64,000 nt of DNA from Planosporangium flavigriseum (GTDB lineage Bacteria > Actinomycetota > Actinomycetes > Mycobacteriales > Micromonosporaceae), in contig NZ_JAATVW010000008.1 in the NCBI RefSeq assembly GCF_011947225.1, positions 124,001 to 188,000 on the forward strand. Direction: 5' to 3'. The notes below the pieces were generated by a model. The model saw nothing but the letters and a program-made list of their open reading frames with translations, did not search any database and was not told the origin of the DNA. The translations under genes and the position numbers were made by a program. Shown piece by piece: positions 54,431-63,026 of this stretch (within the stretch, counting starts at the first letter, position 1; each line of letters opens with the position of its first letter).

Positions 54431-55141
54431 ATGACCGGGGGAGTGCTGGTTCTGTGGGACGTCGACCACACGCTGGTCGACGCGGCCGGTGTGGGCGCAC
54501 GCGCGTTCCGGATCGCCTTCCGGCAACTGTTCGGGCGTGACGACACCGCGCCGCTGCCGCCCATGGCGGGGCGTACCGACCGGGCCATCGCCATCCACCT
54601 GCTAGCCGCCAACGGGGTGGCGGATCCCGATCGGCACCTGGAGGATTTCCGACTGGCCGCCGAGCAGGCCCTGGCAGGCCTGGAGGGCGTCCTGCGGGCG
54701 GAGGGGAGGGCCCTGCCCGGCGCGTTGGCCGCTCTGATGGCGCTGCGCGATCGGTCCACGGTGCAGACCCTGCTCACCGGCAACCTCCGCGCCTTCGCGG
54801 AGGCGAAGATGCGAGCGTTCGACCTGTCGGAACACCTCGACCTGGACATCGGCGTGTACGGCTGGGCCCACGCGGTGCGGGCGCGGCTGGTCGACCTGGC
54901 ACGGTCGGCGGCGCGGGTACGCCACGAGCGGGAGTACCCCGGACGGGCCACCGTGCTGGTGGGGGACACCCCGCTCGACGTGGAGGCGGCCCTCGCCTCG
55001 GGTGCGGCGGTGGTGGCCGTGGCGACCGGCCGTTACACCGCCGCGGAGCTTCGTAACGCCGGTGCGCACGCCGTCCTGGCCGATCTGGCCGACACCGAGG
55101 CGGTACTGGAGGCGATCAGCGCCGTGGCCGAGCCGATCTGA
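54431..55141 (+). CDS. HAD-superfamily hydrolase (phosphoglycolate phosphatase-like)
   Basis: 236 residues from ATG 54431. Motif I LVLWDVDHTLVDAAG keeps both Asp residues with the DHT form common in actinobacteria; motif II is TLLTGNLRAFAEAKM and motif III is VLVGDTPLDVEAALASG. A helical cap (about 18-85) fits the phosphoglycolate phosphatase branch. Substrate unknown. Shares a divergent promoter with the HTH-like gene. Confidence 0.88.
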   Translation: MTGGVLVLWDVDHTLVDAAGVGARAFRIAFRQLFGRDDTAPLPPMAGRTDRAIAIHLLAANGVADPDRHLEDFRLAAEQALAGLEGVLRAEGRALPGALAALMALRDRSTVQTLLTGNLRAFAEAKMRAFDLSEHLDLDIGVYGWAHAVRARLVDLARSAARVRHEREYPGRATVLVGDTPLDVEAALASGAAVVAVATGRYTAAELRNAGAHAVLADLADTEAVLEAISAVAEPI

Positions 55142-55144
55142 TAG

Positions 55145-55172
55145 ACCTAGCATCCTAGGATGCCCTAGCGGG
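55145..55172. repeat. 28-bp direct repeat, left copy
   Basis: Begins ACCTAGCATCCTAGGATGCC and contains the 14-bp palindrome GCATCCTAGGATGC. It lies 3 bp after the HAD stop and about 80 bp before the Pr6Pr gene. A near-copy, differing at about five positions, overlaps the stop codon of that gene. Confidence 0.6.
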
Positions 55173-55251
55173 TGTGACCCGCCCGGCGCGGGACGGGCGA
55201 GCGGCAGAACGGGGGACCTGGGGGATAGCGGTGCTGGATAGGCTCGCCGCC

Positions 55252-56010
55252 ATGTCTGACCGGTGGGCGCGCGTCTGGTTCGGCTCGACGGCGCTGGTGG
55301 CGTCCGCCGCGGTGACGCTCCAGCTGATCATGAGCGCGTCGCACGCGCACGGCCACTTCACCTCGGCCGGTGGCCGGGTGATCAATCAGCTGTGCTACTT
55401 CACGATCGAGTCGAACGTGCTGATCGCCGTCACCACCGCGCTGCTGGCGATCCGGCTGACCCGTACATCGCCGGTGTTCGGCGTGTTCCGGGTGGCGGGC
55501 GTGGTGGGTATCGCGATCACGGCGCTCGTGTACCACACGGTCCTGGCGGGGCTGGCGCATCTCACCGGCTGGTGGGTGGTCACCGACGCGCTGCTGCACA
55601 CCGTGGTGCCCGCGATGGCGATCCTCGGTTGGCTGCTGTTCGGACCACGGCGGGCCGCTTCATGGCGGCTCACCGCGCTGTCGCTGGTCTACCCGGTCGG
55701 GTACCTGGTGATCACGCTGATCCGTGGCGCGCTCGTCGGCTGGTACCCGTACCCCTTCGTGGACGTCGACCAGCTCGGGTACCCGGGCGTCCTGCTCAAC
55801 GCGCTGATGATGGCGGTCCTGTTCATCGTGGTCGCCGCGGCGGTGACCGGGGTGGACGGCTGGCTGTACCGCCGTGGCGGGCTGCCGGATCGCGGGCCGG
55901 CTGCGGACGCGCTCGATCTTCGTGGCGCGGTTGGCGCTGAGGTGCCCGGCGGTACAGCGCCGTCCGGAGCGCGCCGGCGCGCTCCGGACGGCGGTTCACC
56001 TATAACCTAG
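55252..56010 (+). CDS. Pr6Pr family membrane protein
   Basis: 252 residues from ATG 55252, which lies 7 nt after TAGGCT (55239-55244); the longer open frame to 55174 lacks support. Six hydrophobic segments are visible (for example WFGSTALVASAAVTLQLIMS, VVGIAITALVYHTVLAGLAH, LLNALMMAVLFIVVAAAVTG), with the family-typical NQLCYFTIESN loop and DALLHTVVP. Pr6Pr proteins are six-helix membrane proteins of unknown function. The last 35 residues are a soluble low-complexity tail. The gene is bracketed by two 28-bp repeats. Confidence 0.85.
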   Translation: MSDRWARVWFGSTALVASAAVTLQLIMSASHAHGHFTSAGGRVINQLCYFTIESNVLIAVTTALLAIRLTRTSPVFGVFRVAGVVGIAITALVYHTVLAGLAHLTGWWVVTDALLHTVVPAMAILGWLLFGPRRAASWRLTALSLVYPVGYLVITLIRGALVGWYPYPFVDVDQLGYPGVLLNALMMAVLFIVVAAAVTGVDGWLYRRGGLPDRGPAADALDLRGAVGAEVPGGTAPSGARRRAPDGGSPIT

Positions 56011-56032
56011 CGTCCTAGGAAGCCGTAGGCGG
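56005..56032. repeat. 28-bp direct repeat, right copy
   Basis: Begins ACCTAGCGTCCTAGGAAGCC. It matches the copy at 55145-55172 except at about five positions, including the two that break the central palindrome. The Pr6Pr stop codon lies inside it. Confidence 0.6.
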
Positions 56033-56179
56033 ATGTGGCTACCGCCACATCGCACTCAACGCCGCTACGCGGCAAACTTTCCGGTTCTCGACCTTCGCGG
56101 CGCGGTTCGTCGTACCCGCAGCGAATTGGCCCCACCGCCAACTCCGGAGGTAGGGCCAATTCTTCGCAGCTCAGGCGCG

Positions 56180-57538
56180 TCAGACGGCGACGGTCGCCTG
56201 TTGCTTGCGCCAGAATTTCTTTCCGGACTCGGGCAGCGTGTCGATCGGGTCGTAGTACGGGTACCGGCGGTCCAGGGCGTCGAGGTCGGCGGACTCGATC
56301 GAGGTGCGGTAGTTCTTGGTCCAGTACGAGATGCCGTGTTCGCGGTCGTACTCGGTGAGCATGTGGACCCAGCGCTTGCCGACGAACGGGACGTCGCACA
56401 CGATCCGCGGTGTGGCGTAGCCGGGCAGGTAGCCCATGATGTCGTGCTGCAGTTGCTGTGCCTGCCAGACGGCGACGCGCCAGTGTTCGGCGTTGGGGAT
56501 CATGTCGCACAGGTAGAAGTAGTACGGCAGGATGCCTGCCTCTCCCTGCAGCGCGAAGCACAGGTCGAGCAGGTCGGCGCTGGTGGCGTTGACGCCGCGC
56601 ATGAGGACGCCCTGGTTGCGGACGTCGCGGACGCCGACTTCGAGGGCGGTCCGCGCCGCGCGGGCGACCAGGGGCGTCAGCGACTGCGCGTGGTTGACGT
56701 GGGTGTGGATGGCGAGGTTGACGCCGCGGCGGGCGGCGGTACGGGCGACGCGTTCCATGCCTTCGACGACGTCGGGCTGCAGCCAGTGCTGCGGCAGGCC
56801 CATCAGGGCCTTGGTGGCCAGGCGGATGTCGCGGATGGTCTCGATGTCGAGCAGTCGCATGAGGAACGACTCGAGGTTTCGCCACGGCACGTTGGCGACG
56901 TCGCCGCCGGAGACGACGACGTCGCGCACACCGGGGTGGGTCTTCACATACGCGATCATGCCCTCATAGCGGTCCACCGGCTTCAGTGTCAGCTTGAGCT
57001 TGTCCACGGTTGGGGTGGAGTTGCCGACGAGGTCCATCCGGGTGCAGTGCCCGCAGTACTGCGGGCAGGTGGGGAGCAGTTCGGCGAGGACCTTGGTGGG
57101 GTAGCGGTGGGTGAGCCCTTCGGCGACCCACATGTCGTGCTCGTGGAGGGAGTCGCGGGTGGCGTACGGGTGGGAGGGCCAGTCGGGGCGCCGGTCGGAG
57201 GCGACGGGGATCATGTACCGGCGTACCGGGTCGGCGTAGAACCTGTCGGTGTCCGGGGTCGCTGTCGGCACCATCGTGTTGAGCATCTGCGGGGTGACCA
57301 ACATGGACATGGTGGCGAGTCGCTGCTGGTCTTCGAGGAGGTCGGTGTAGAAGGCCTCGTCGACGAGGTCGCCGAGGACGGTCCGCAGCTGCTTGACGTT
57401 CTTGACGCAGTTGGCTCGTTGCCACCGGGCGGATTCCCACTGCTCGCGGGTGACGTGGCGCCAGCCGGGCAGCCGGGTCCAGTCCGGTTCGACCAGCGTG
57501 CGTCGCTGGTACAGGTAGGGCTGGCCGGGTTCGTTCAC
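56180..57538 (-). CDS. kamA: Lysine 2,3-aminomutase, radical SAM/PLP enzyme
   Basis: 452 residues from GTG 57538 with AAGGAGG 4 nt upstream. The radical SAM cluster motif is C158PQYC162GHC165 (CX3CX2C); VVSGGDVANVP and the HTHVNHAQSLTP segment bind SAM and substrate; PRIVCDVPFVGKRW near the end holds the likely PLP lysine. The enzyme moves the alpha-amino group of L-lysine to C3, giving beta-lysine, the first step of lysine fermentation. It is divergent from the genes for the later steps. KamA homologues also make beta-lysine for antibiotics or osmoprotection, but the partners here favour degradation. Confidence 0.92.
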   Translation of the reverse strand: MNEPGQPYLYQRRTLVEPDWTRLPGWRHVTREQWESARWQRANCVKNVKQLRTVLGDLVDEAFYTDLLEDQQRLATMSMLVTPQMLNTMVPTATPDTDRFYADPVRRYMIPVASDRRPDWPSHPYATRDSLHEHDMWVAEGLTHRYPTKVLAELLPTCPQYCGHCTRMDLVGNSTPTVDKLKLTLKPVDRYEGMIAYVKTHPGVRDVVVSGGDVANVPWRNLESFLMRLLDIETIRDIRLATKALMGLPQHWLQPDVVEGMERVARTAARRGVNLAIHTHVNHAQSLTPLVARAARTALEVGVRDVRNQGVLMRGVNATSADLLDLCFALQGEAGILPYYFYLCDMIPNAEHWRVAVWQAQQLQHDIMGYLPGYATPRIVCDVPFVGKRWVHMLTEYDREHGISYWTKNYRTSIESADLDALDRRYPYYDPIDTLPESGKKFWRKQQATVAV

Positions 57539-57632
57539 CGCGCCTCCTTAGAGAGAATGGAGAATCTACGGCCGATAGATTAACCTGCGGGAAGAATTCT
57601 CGTCACTGCCCGGATTAAACGTAGGAGTTTTC
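57539..57632. promoter_or_regulatory. Divergent kamA/kdd promoter region with inverted repeat
   Basis: AATCTA (57563-57568) and TAGATT (57576-57581) form an inverted repeat around 7 bases. Each arm reads TAGATT on one strand and could be the -10 box of one of the two genes, so a single regulator could act on both. Ribosome sites: AAGGAGG before kamA, AGGAG before kdd. Confidence 0.5.
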
Positions 57633-58661
57633 ATGACCTCGCCCGTCGGGCTGCATCGGGTACTCGCGCCGCGCGGCGTGCTGCCCCAGGCGGCCGACCG
57701 ACTGGACAGCCGTCCGGAGATCGGACCGGACGAGGTGCGGGTCCGGGTCGAGCGGCTCAACCTGGACGCGGCGAGCTTCCGGCAGCTGGCCACGAAGCAC
57801 GCCGGTGACGGCGAGAGCGTGCGGGCCGAGGTGCTCGCGATCATTGAGGCTCGGGGCAAGATGCACAACCCGGTCACCGGCTCCGGTGGCATGCTCATCG
57901 GTACGGTCGACGAGGTCGGCCCGGAGTCGTCGCTGGGCCTCAAACCTGGCGACCGGGTCGCCACGCTGGTGTCGTTGACGCTGACCCCACTCAAGATCAC
58001 CGACGGGTTGAGAAGCTGGGACGGGTTGAGCGAGCAGGTGCCCTGTGACGGGCACGCGATCCTGTTCGGACGGTCGATCGCGGCGGTGCTCCCCGACGAC
58101 CTGCCTGCGGAGTTGGCTCTGGCCGTGTTCGACGTGTGCGGCGCGCCCGCGCTGACCGACCGGGTCGTCCGGCGTTACGGCCATCCGACCGTGGCAGTCA
58201 TCGGCGGTGCGGGCAAGAGCGGCTGTCTGTCGCTCGCCGCAGCCCGGCGCGCCGGCGCCCGTACCGTCGGGGTGGTCCCCACGACCGCGGAGCGCGACCT
58301 GCTGTCGAAGGCCGGTCTGGCGAACGCGGTGGCTCTCGCCGACGCCCGTGACCCGGTTGCGCTGAGCAGAGCCGTGACCGAGGCCCTGGGCGGGCCGGCG
58401 GACGTGACCGTGGTGTGCGTGGACGTGCCCGGCTGCGAGCACGGGGCGATCCTGTCGACGGCCGACGGCGGTACCGTGATCTTCTTTTCGATGGCCACGT
58501 CGTTCCCGGCCGCTGCGCTGGGGGCGGAGGGCCTGGCTGCGGACGTGACCATGCTGATCGGCAACGGGTACGCGCCGGGCCACGCCGACTTCGCGCTGGA
58601 CCTGCTGCGGGGTGTGCCGGCGGTGCGGGATCTGTTCGCGGCGCGGCTGGCGGCAGACTGA
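57633..58661 (+). CDS. kdd: L-erythro-3,5-diaminohexanoate dehydrogenase
   Basis: 342 residues. It starts MTSPVGLHRVLAPRGVLPQA, has EVLAIIEARGKMHNPVTGSG, a family-specific segment, and an NAD-binding site VAVIGGAGKSGCLSLAAARR at about 188. Kdd oxidatively deaminates 3,5-diaminohexanoate to 3-keto-5-aminohexanoate with NAD, the step after lysine 5,6-aminomutase. AGGAG precedes the ATG. First gene of the rightward operon. Confidence 0.9.
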   Translation: MTSPVGLHRVLAPRGVLPQAADRLDSRPEIGPDEVRVRVERLNLDAASFRQLATKHAGDGESVRAEVLAIIEARGKMHNPVTGSGGMLIGTVDEVGPESSLGLKPGDRVATLVSLTLTPLKITDGLRSWDGLSEQVPCDGHAILFGRSIAAVLPDDLPAELALAVFDVCGAPALTDRVVRRYGHPTVAVIGGAGKSGCLSLAAARRAGARTVGVVPTTAERDLLSKAGLANAVALADARDPVALSRAVTEALGGPADVTVVCVDVPGCEHGAILSTADGGTVIFFSMATSFPAAALGAEGLAADVTMLIGNGYAPGHADFALDLLRGVPAVRDLFAARLAAD

Positions 58662-58665
58662 GGCC

Positions 58666-60228
58666 ATGACCCCCTCCGCCATGACCCCCTCCACGCTCTA
58701 CCGCAACGGGCGGATCTACAGCGCGTCCGTGCCCGGTTCGACCGCGCTGCTCGTCACCGACGGCCGGATCGCCTGGCTTGGCGCCGACACCGGGGCGCCG
58801 GCCGCCGACCGGGTCGTCGACGTCGCCGGCGCGCTGATCGCGCCGGCGTTCGTCGACGCGCACGTGCACGCGTTCGACACCGGCCTCACCCTGCTGGGAC
58901 TCGACCTGGCCGCCACCCGGTCGCGGGAGGACGTCCTCGACGCGGTGCGCCGGCACGCTGCGGACCTGCCCGGTGACGCGGTCGTGGTCGGGCACGGCTG
59001 GGACGAGTCGGGCTGGGTCGACCAGCGGCCACCGGCGGCGGCAGAGCTGGACCGCGCGGCGGGCGGCCGAATGGTGTACCTGTCGCAGGCGTCGGTGCAC
59101 TCGGCGATCGTCTCGTCGCCGCTGCTGGCGAGGGTGTCCCCGGACGTGCCGGGCTACGCGTCCGACGGCTGGCTGCGCCGGGACGCCCATCACGTGGTGC
59201 GCGGCATCGCCCACGGGTCGATCGGCGCCACGCAGCGCCGCCGGGCGCAGGAAACGGCGCTGCGGCACGCCGCGTCGCTGGGGATCGCGGCGGTGCACGA
59301 GTGCGGCGGGCCGGGCACGTCCGACGAGGAGGGCTTCCAGGCTCTCCTCGCACTGCCGGCCGAGGGTGACCTGCCCGAGGTGTACGGGTACTGGGGTGAG
59401 CTGGGCGCGGCCGCGAAGGCCCGCGAGCTGGGCGCGGTCGGGGCCGGTGGCGACCTGTACGCCGACGGGGCGCTCGGATCGCACACGGCCCACCTGCGCT
59501 CGCCCTACCTGGACGCCGACACCTCCGGCCATGGGTACGTCAGCGCTGAGCAGGTGGCCAAGCACCTGGTCGGCTGCGTACGCGAAGGGGTCCAGGGCGG
59601 GTTCCACGCCATCGGGGACGCGGCGATCGGCACGGTCCTCGACGGGTTCGGTCTGGCCGCGCGGCAGGTCGGTATCGACGCGCTGCGAGCCGGGCGGCAC
59701 CGCATCGAGCACCTGGAGATCCTCGACCGGGACCTGATCCGCGGGCTCGTCGAGTACGGGATCACCGCCAGCGTGCAGCCGGCGTTCGACCGGCTCTGGG
59801 GCGGCGAGCACGGCATGTACGCGCAGCGCCTCGGCGTCGCCCGGTCGCTGGAGTCCAACCCGCTGGGCGCCCTCGCCGGCGTCGGGGTGGCCCTCGCGTT
59901 CGGTTCGGACTCGCCGGTGACGCCGCTGGACCCGTGGGGAACGATCCGCGCGGCGGCCACCCACCACAACCCGGTGTACCGGGTGAGCACCCGGACGGCG
60001 TTCGCCGCGCACAGCCGGGGCGGCTGGCGGGCGGCCGGGCTCGACGCCGACGGCCGCCTCGCCCCTGGGACGTCGGCGACGTTCGCGGTGTGGGACGTGG
60101 CCGGGCCGCTGCAGGGCGGCCTGCCGGTGCTGGCCCCGGATTCGCCGGAGGAATCGGCGCCGGCGCTGCCGGTGTGCCGGCGCACCGTGCTGCGCGGCGA
60201 GGTGATCTACGACGTGGAGGACGCGTGA
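58666..60228 (+). CDS. YtcJ-like amidohydrolase in the lysine cluster
   Basis: 520 residues. Metal-dependent amidohydrolase with the VDAHVHAFDTG motif (HxH) near 65, QGGFHAIGDAAIG, HRIEHLEILDRDL, and FGSDSPVTPLDPWG at the end carrying the last catalytic Asp; this is the YtcJ/NfdA branch (N-substituted formamide deformylase-like). Start ATG 58666 or ATG 58681, part of a tandem 15-nt duplication. It sits 4 nt after kdd and overlaps kamD by 4 bp. No such enzyme is part of the known clostridial lysine pathway; it may hydrolyse an N-acyl lysine or a lactam to feed the pathway. Confidence 0.88.
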   Translation: MTPSAMTPSTLYRNGRIYSASVPGSTALLVTDGRIAWLGADTGAPAADRVVDVAGALIAPAFVDAHVHAFDTGLTLLGLDLAATRSREDVLDAVRRHAADLPGDAVVVGHGWDESGWVDQRPPAAAELDRAAGGRMVYLSQASVHSAIVSSPLLARVSPDVPGYASDGWLRRDAHHVVRGIAHGSIGATQRRRAQETALRHAASLGIAAVHECGGPGTSDEEGFQALLALPAEGDLPEVYGYWGELGAAAKARELGAVGAGGDLYADGALGSHTAHLRSPYLDADTSGHGYVSAEQVAKHLVGCVREGVQGGFHAIGDAAIGTVLDGFGLAARQVGIDALRAGRHRIEHLEILDRDLIRGLVEYGITASVQPAFDRLWGGEHGMYAQRLGVARSLESNPLGALAGVGVALAFGSDSPVTPLDPWGTIRAAATHHNPVYRVSTRTAFAAHSRGGWRAAGLDADGRLAPGTSATFAVWDVAGPLQGGLPVLAPDSPEESAPALPVCRRTVLRGEVIYDVEDA

Positions 60229-61784
60229 GCGGAAAACTCGACCTCGACCCGGCCCTCGTTCGCCGGGCGCGGCAGTTGGCCCGCAGGGCCGGCAAGCCGG
60301 TGGTGGACCTGGCGCGCAGCCACACGACCGTGTCGGTGGAGCGGGCGGTGCTGCGGCTGGCCGGGGTGACCGGCGCCGACGCCGACGGCATCCCGTTGGT
60401 CAACCGCCTGGTCGACGCGGTGGTGGCCGACGTCGGCCTGGGCCACGGGGTGGCGCTGCCGGTCGTCGAAGCCGCCACCCGCGAAGGCGTGGACGATCTG
60501 ACGTTGCTGGCGCAGAAGGCGGCCGCCGGGTCGGTGCGCTTCGAGGTGCCCTCGGGGAGGGCGGCGACGGCGGCGCGGCGCGCAGCCCGGCGGGCGGTCG
60601 GGGCGGGCATCACGCGGATCGACAAGCGCCGCGCCGAGCGAGACCGGCTGATCAAACGCCACGGCGACCCCGACCAACGACCCTGGATCTACCTGATCGT
60701 CGCCACCGGCGACATCTACGAGGACATCCCGCAGGCGCAGGCCGCCGCGCGGGAAGGCGCCGACATCATCGCCGTGATCCGGTCGACCGGGCAGTCCCTT
60801 TTGGACTACGTACCGGAGGGCGCCACCCGCGAGGGGTTCGCCGGCACGTACGCCACCCAGGAGAACTTCCGCCTGATGCGAGCGGCCCTCGACGAGTCGT
60901 CGCGCGAGTTGGGCCGCTACGTGCGGCTGACCAACTACGCCAGCGGCCTGTGCATGCCGGAGATCGCCACCCTGGCCGGCCTGGAACGGCTGGACATGAT
61001 GCTCAACGACTCGATGTACGGGATCCTGTTCCGCGACATCAACCCCATCCGCACCTTCGTCGACCAGCGGTTCTCCCGGCAGATCCACGCCCGGGCCGGG
61101 ATCATCATCAACACCGGTGAGGACAACTACCTGACCACCGCCGACGCGGTCGAGGCCGCGCACACCGTCACCGTGTCGCAGCTGCTCAACGAGTACTTCG
61201 CCCACGAGGCGGGGCTTGCGGACTGGCAGCTCGGCCTGGGTCACGCCTTCGAGATCAACCCCGACCTGCCGGAGTCGTTCCGCCTCGAACTCGCGCACGC
61301 GCTGCTGGCACGGGAGCTGTTCCCGCACGCGCCGCTGAAGTGGATGCCGCCCACCAAGCACATGACCGGCGACGTGTTCCGCGGCAACCTGCTCGACGGG
61401 TTCTTCAACCTGGCCGGCACCATGACCGGGCAGGGCATCCTGCTGGTGGGCATGATGACCGAGGCGGTGGTGACGCCGTGGCTGTCGGACCGGGACATCG
61501 CCCTGCAGAACGTCCGGTACGTGCTGAACGCCGCCGGTGGGCTGCACGAGGACTTCGTGCCGGCGCCCGGCGGATTCATCCAGCGGCGCGCGAACCATGT
61601 TCTGGGTGAGGCGGTGGACCTGCTGGAGCGGATCGTGGACGACACGCTGCTGAACGCGATCGCCGACGGCACGTTCGGGATCACCAAGCGCCCGGCCGAC
61701 CGGGGCAAGGGCCTCGACGGCGTGGCCCGCCACGAGGCCGGCTACTACAACCCGGCCACGGAGATCCTGGAGGGCGAGCAGTGA
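60225..61784 (+). CDS. kamD: Lysine 5,6-aminomutase alpha subunit
   Basis: 519 residues from GTG 60225, overlapping the amidohydrolase stop (GTGA); clostridial KamD is about 516. TIM-barrel segments include LDLDPALVRRARQLARRAG at the start, VIRSTGQSLLDYVPEGAT, YASGLCMPEIATLAGLERLD and WMPPTKHMTGDVFRGNLLDG. With KamE and adenosylcobalamin plus PLP it moves the terminal amino group of beta-lysine from C6 to C5. Finding it in an actinomycete with its reactivase suggests a working B12-dependent path. Confidence 0.94.
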   Translation: MSGKLDLDPALVRRARQLARRAGKPVVDLARSHTTVSVERAVLRLAGVTGADADGIPLVNRLVDAVVADVGLGHGVALPVVEAATREGVDDLTLLAQKAAAGSVRFEVPSGRAATAARRAARRAVGAGITRIDKRRAERDRLIKRHGDPDQRPWIYLIVATGDIYEDIPQAQAAAREGADIIAVIRSTGQSLLDYVPEGATREGFAGTYATQENFRLMRAALDESSRELGRYVRLTNYASGLCMPEIATLAGLERLDMMLNDSMYGILFRDINPIRTFVDQRFSRQIHARAGIIINTGEDNYLTTADAVEAAHTVTVSQLLNEYFAHEAGLADWQLGLGHAFEINPDLPESFRLELAHALLARELFPHAPLKWMPPTKHMTGDVFRGNLLDGFFNLAGTMTGQGILLVGMMTEAVVTPWLSDRDIALQNVRYVLNAAGGLHEDFVPAPGGFIQRRANHVLGEAVDLLERIVDDTLLNAIADGTFGITKRPADRGKGLDGVARHEAGYYNPATEILEGEQ

Positions 61785-61899
61785 GCGCCCCACGCCCACG
61801 CCGGCGCTCAAGCCCGCGCCCAAGATCCGCGCAGTTTCGCCGTAACTGCGGCTACCGGCCGGCGGATAGCAGCAACTTCGCCCAAACTGCGGAGAGTTC

Positions 61900-62646
61900 A
61901 TGAGCACCGTCATCCGCCCCTACGGGGACACCACCGGCGACGGCATGGTGCAGCTGTCGTTCACCCTGCCGGTGCCGTGCGACAAGCGCGCCGAGGGCGC
62001 GGCGCTGCAGTTGGCGGGCAAGATGGGCCTGGACCCGGCGATGGTGGTGCACGCCAAGCAGATGGGCGAAGGCTTCACGTTCTTCGTGGTGTACGGGCGG
62101 GTCAACCACCTCGTCGACCTGTCCGAGGTCGTCGTCGCCGAGCGGGACTTCCCGCTGCTGTCGCCCCATGAGGTCAACGCGCTGGTGAAGCGGCGGCTGC
62201 GGCGCGAGCTCGTCGTGGTCGGGGCCTGCATCGGTACGGATGCGCACACGGTCGGCATCGACGCGATCCTCAACGTCAAGGGGATCGCGGGGGAGAAGGG
62301 CCTGGAGTACTACCGGGAGCTGCGGGTGGTCAACCTGGGTTCCCAGGTGGCCGTGCCCGACCTCGTCGAGGCCGCCCGGGCGGAGAAGGCCGACGCGGTC
62401 CTGGTCAGCCAGGTCGTCACCCAGCGCGACGCGCACCTGCACAACACCCGGGAGATGTCGGCGGCGTTCCGGGAGGCGGTGCCGGCCGACCGCCGGCCGC
62501 TGCTGGTCGTCGGTGGTCCCCGCTTCGACGAGCTGATGGCCGCCGAACTGGGCGTCAACCGGATCTTCGGGCGCGGCACTACCCCGCGCGAGGTGGCCAG
62601 CTACCTCGTCCACGCGTTGATCACGCAGAAAGCGAAGGCAGCATGA
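61900..62646 (+). CDS. kamE: Lysine 5,6-aminomutase beta subunit, B12-binding
   Basis: 248 residues. The cobalamin motif DAHTVG has His116 as the cobalt ligand, and Lys127 in ILNVKGIAG lies 11 residues later, the same spacing as the His133-Lys144 pair of the Clostridium sticklandii enzyme, where the lysine holds PLP. The Rossmann-like half continues DAVLVSQVVTQRDAHL and LLVVGGPRF. GGAGAG precedes the ATG. It is 115 bp after kamD, the only sizeable gap in the operon. Confidence 0.94.
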   Translation: MSTVIRPYGDTTGDGMVQLSFTLPVPCDKRAEGAALQLAGKMGLDPAMVVHAKQMGEGFTFFVVYGRVNHLVDLSEVVVAERDFPLLSPHEVNALVKRRLRRELVVVGACIGTDAHTVGIDAILNVKGIAGEKGLEYYRELRVVNLGSQVAVPDLVEAARAEKADAVLVSQVVTQRDAHLHNTREMSAAFREAVPADRRPLLVVGGPRFDELMAAELGVNRIFGRGTTPREVASYLVHALITQKAKAA

Positions 62647-63026
62647 GCGTTGGTCTGACCGTCACCCACCGGCGTTACGTGCCCTCCTCGCACGCCCACT
62701 ACGCCGGCAACCTCGTCGACGGCGCGTACGCCCTCGGACTGTTCGGCGACGTCGCCACCGAGGTGTGCATCCGCACCGACGGCGACGAGGGCCTGTTCGC
62801 CTCGTACTCCGACGTGCAGTTCACCGCGCCGATACGGGCCGGCGACGTCCTCGAAGTGACCGCGACGGTCACCCGCATGGGTACCCGCAGCCGCACCGTC
62901 GACTTCACCTGCGCGGTCGTCTGCCGCGGCAACCCGGACAAGGGTGACTCCGCGGCTGAGGTCCTCGACCCGCCGATCGTCGCCGTCACGGCCACCGGCA
63001 CCGTGGTCGTCCCGCCGCGCCCGTGA
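62643..63026 (+). CDS. kal: 3-aminobutyryl-CoA ammonia-lyase
   Basis: 127 residues, hotdog-fold protein: TVTHRRYVPSSHAHYAGNLV at the start, DGAYALGLFGDVATE, SYSDVQFTAPIRAGDVLEV. The length and the HYAGNLVDGA segment match Kal of lysine-fermenting bacteria, which removes ammonia from L-3-aminobutyryl-CoA to give crotonyl-CoA. It overlaps kamE by 4 bp and the reactivase gene by 4 bp. This step comes after the Kce cleavage, so Kce is expected nearby but is not in the window. Confidence 0.9.
   Translation: MSVGLTVTHRRYVPSSHAHYAGNLVDGAYALGLFGDVATEVCIRTDGDEGLFASYSDVQFTAPIRAGDVLEVTATVTRMGTRSRTVDFTCAVVCRGNPDKGDSAAEVLDPPIVAVTATGTVVVPPRP

Noticed and set aside
56033-57583. Long plus-strand open frame opposite kamA
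   Set aside because: GC-driven shadow of the kamA gene, with no recognisable domains.
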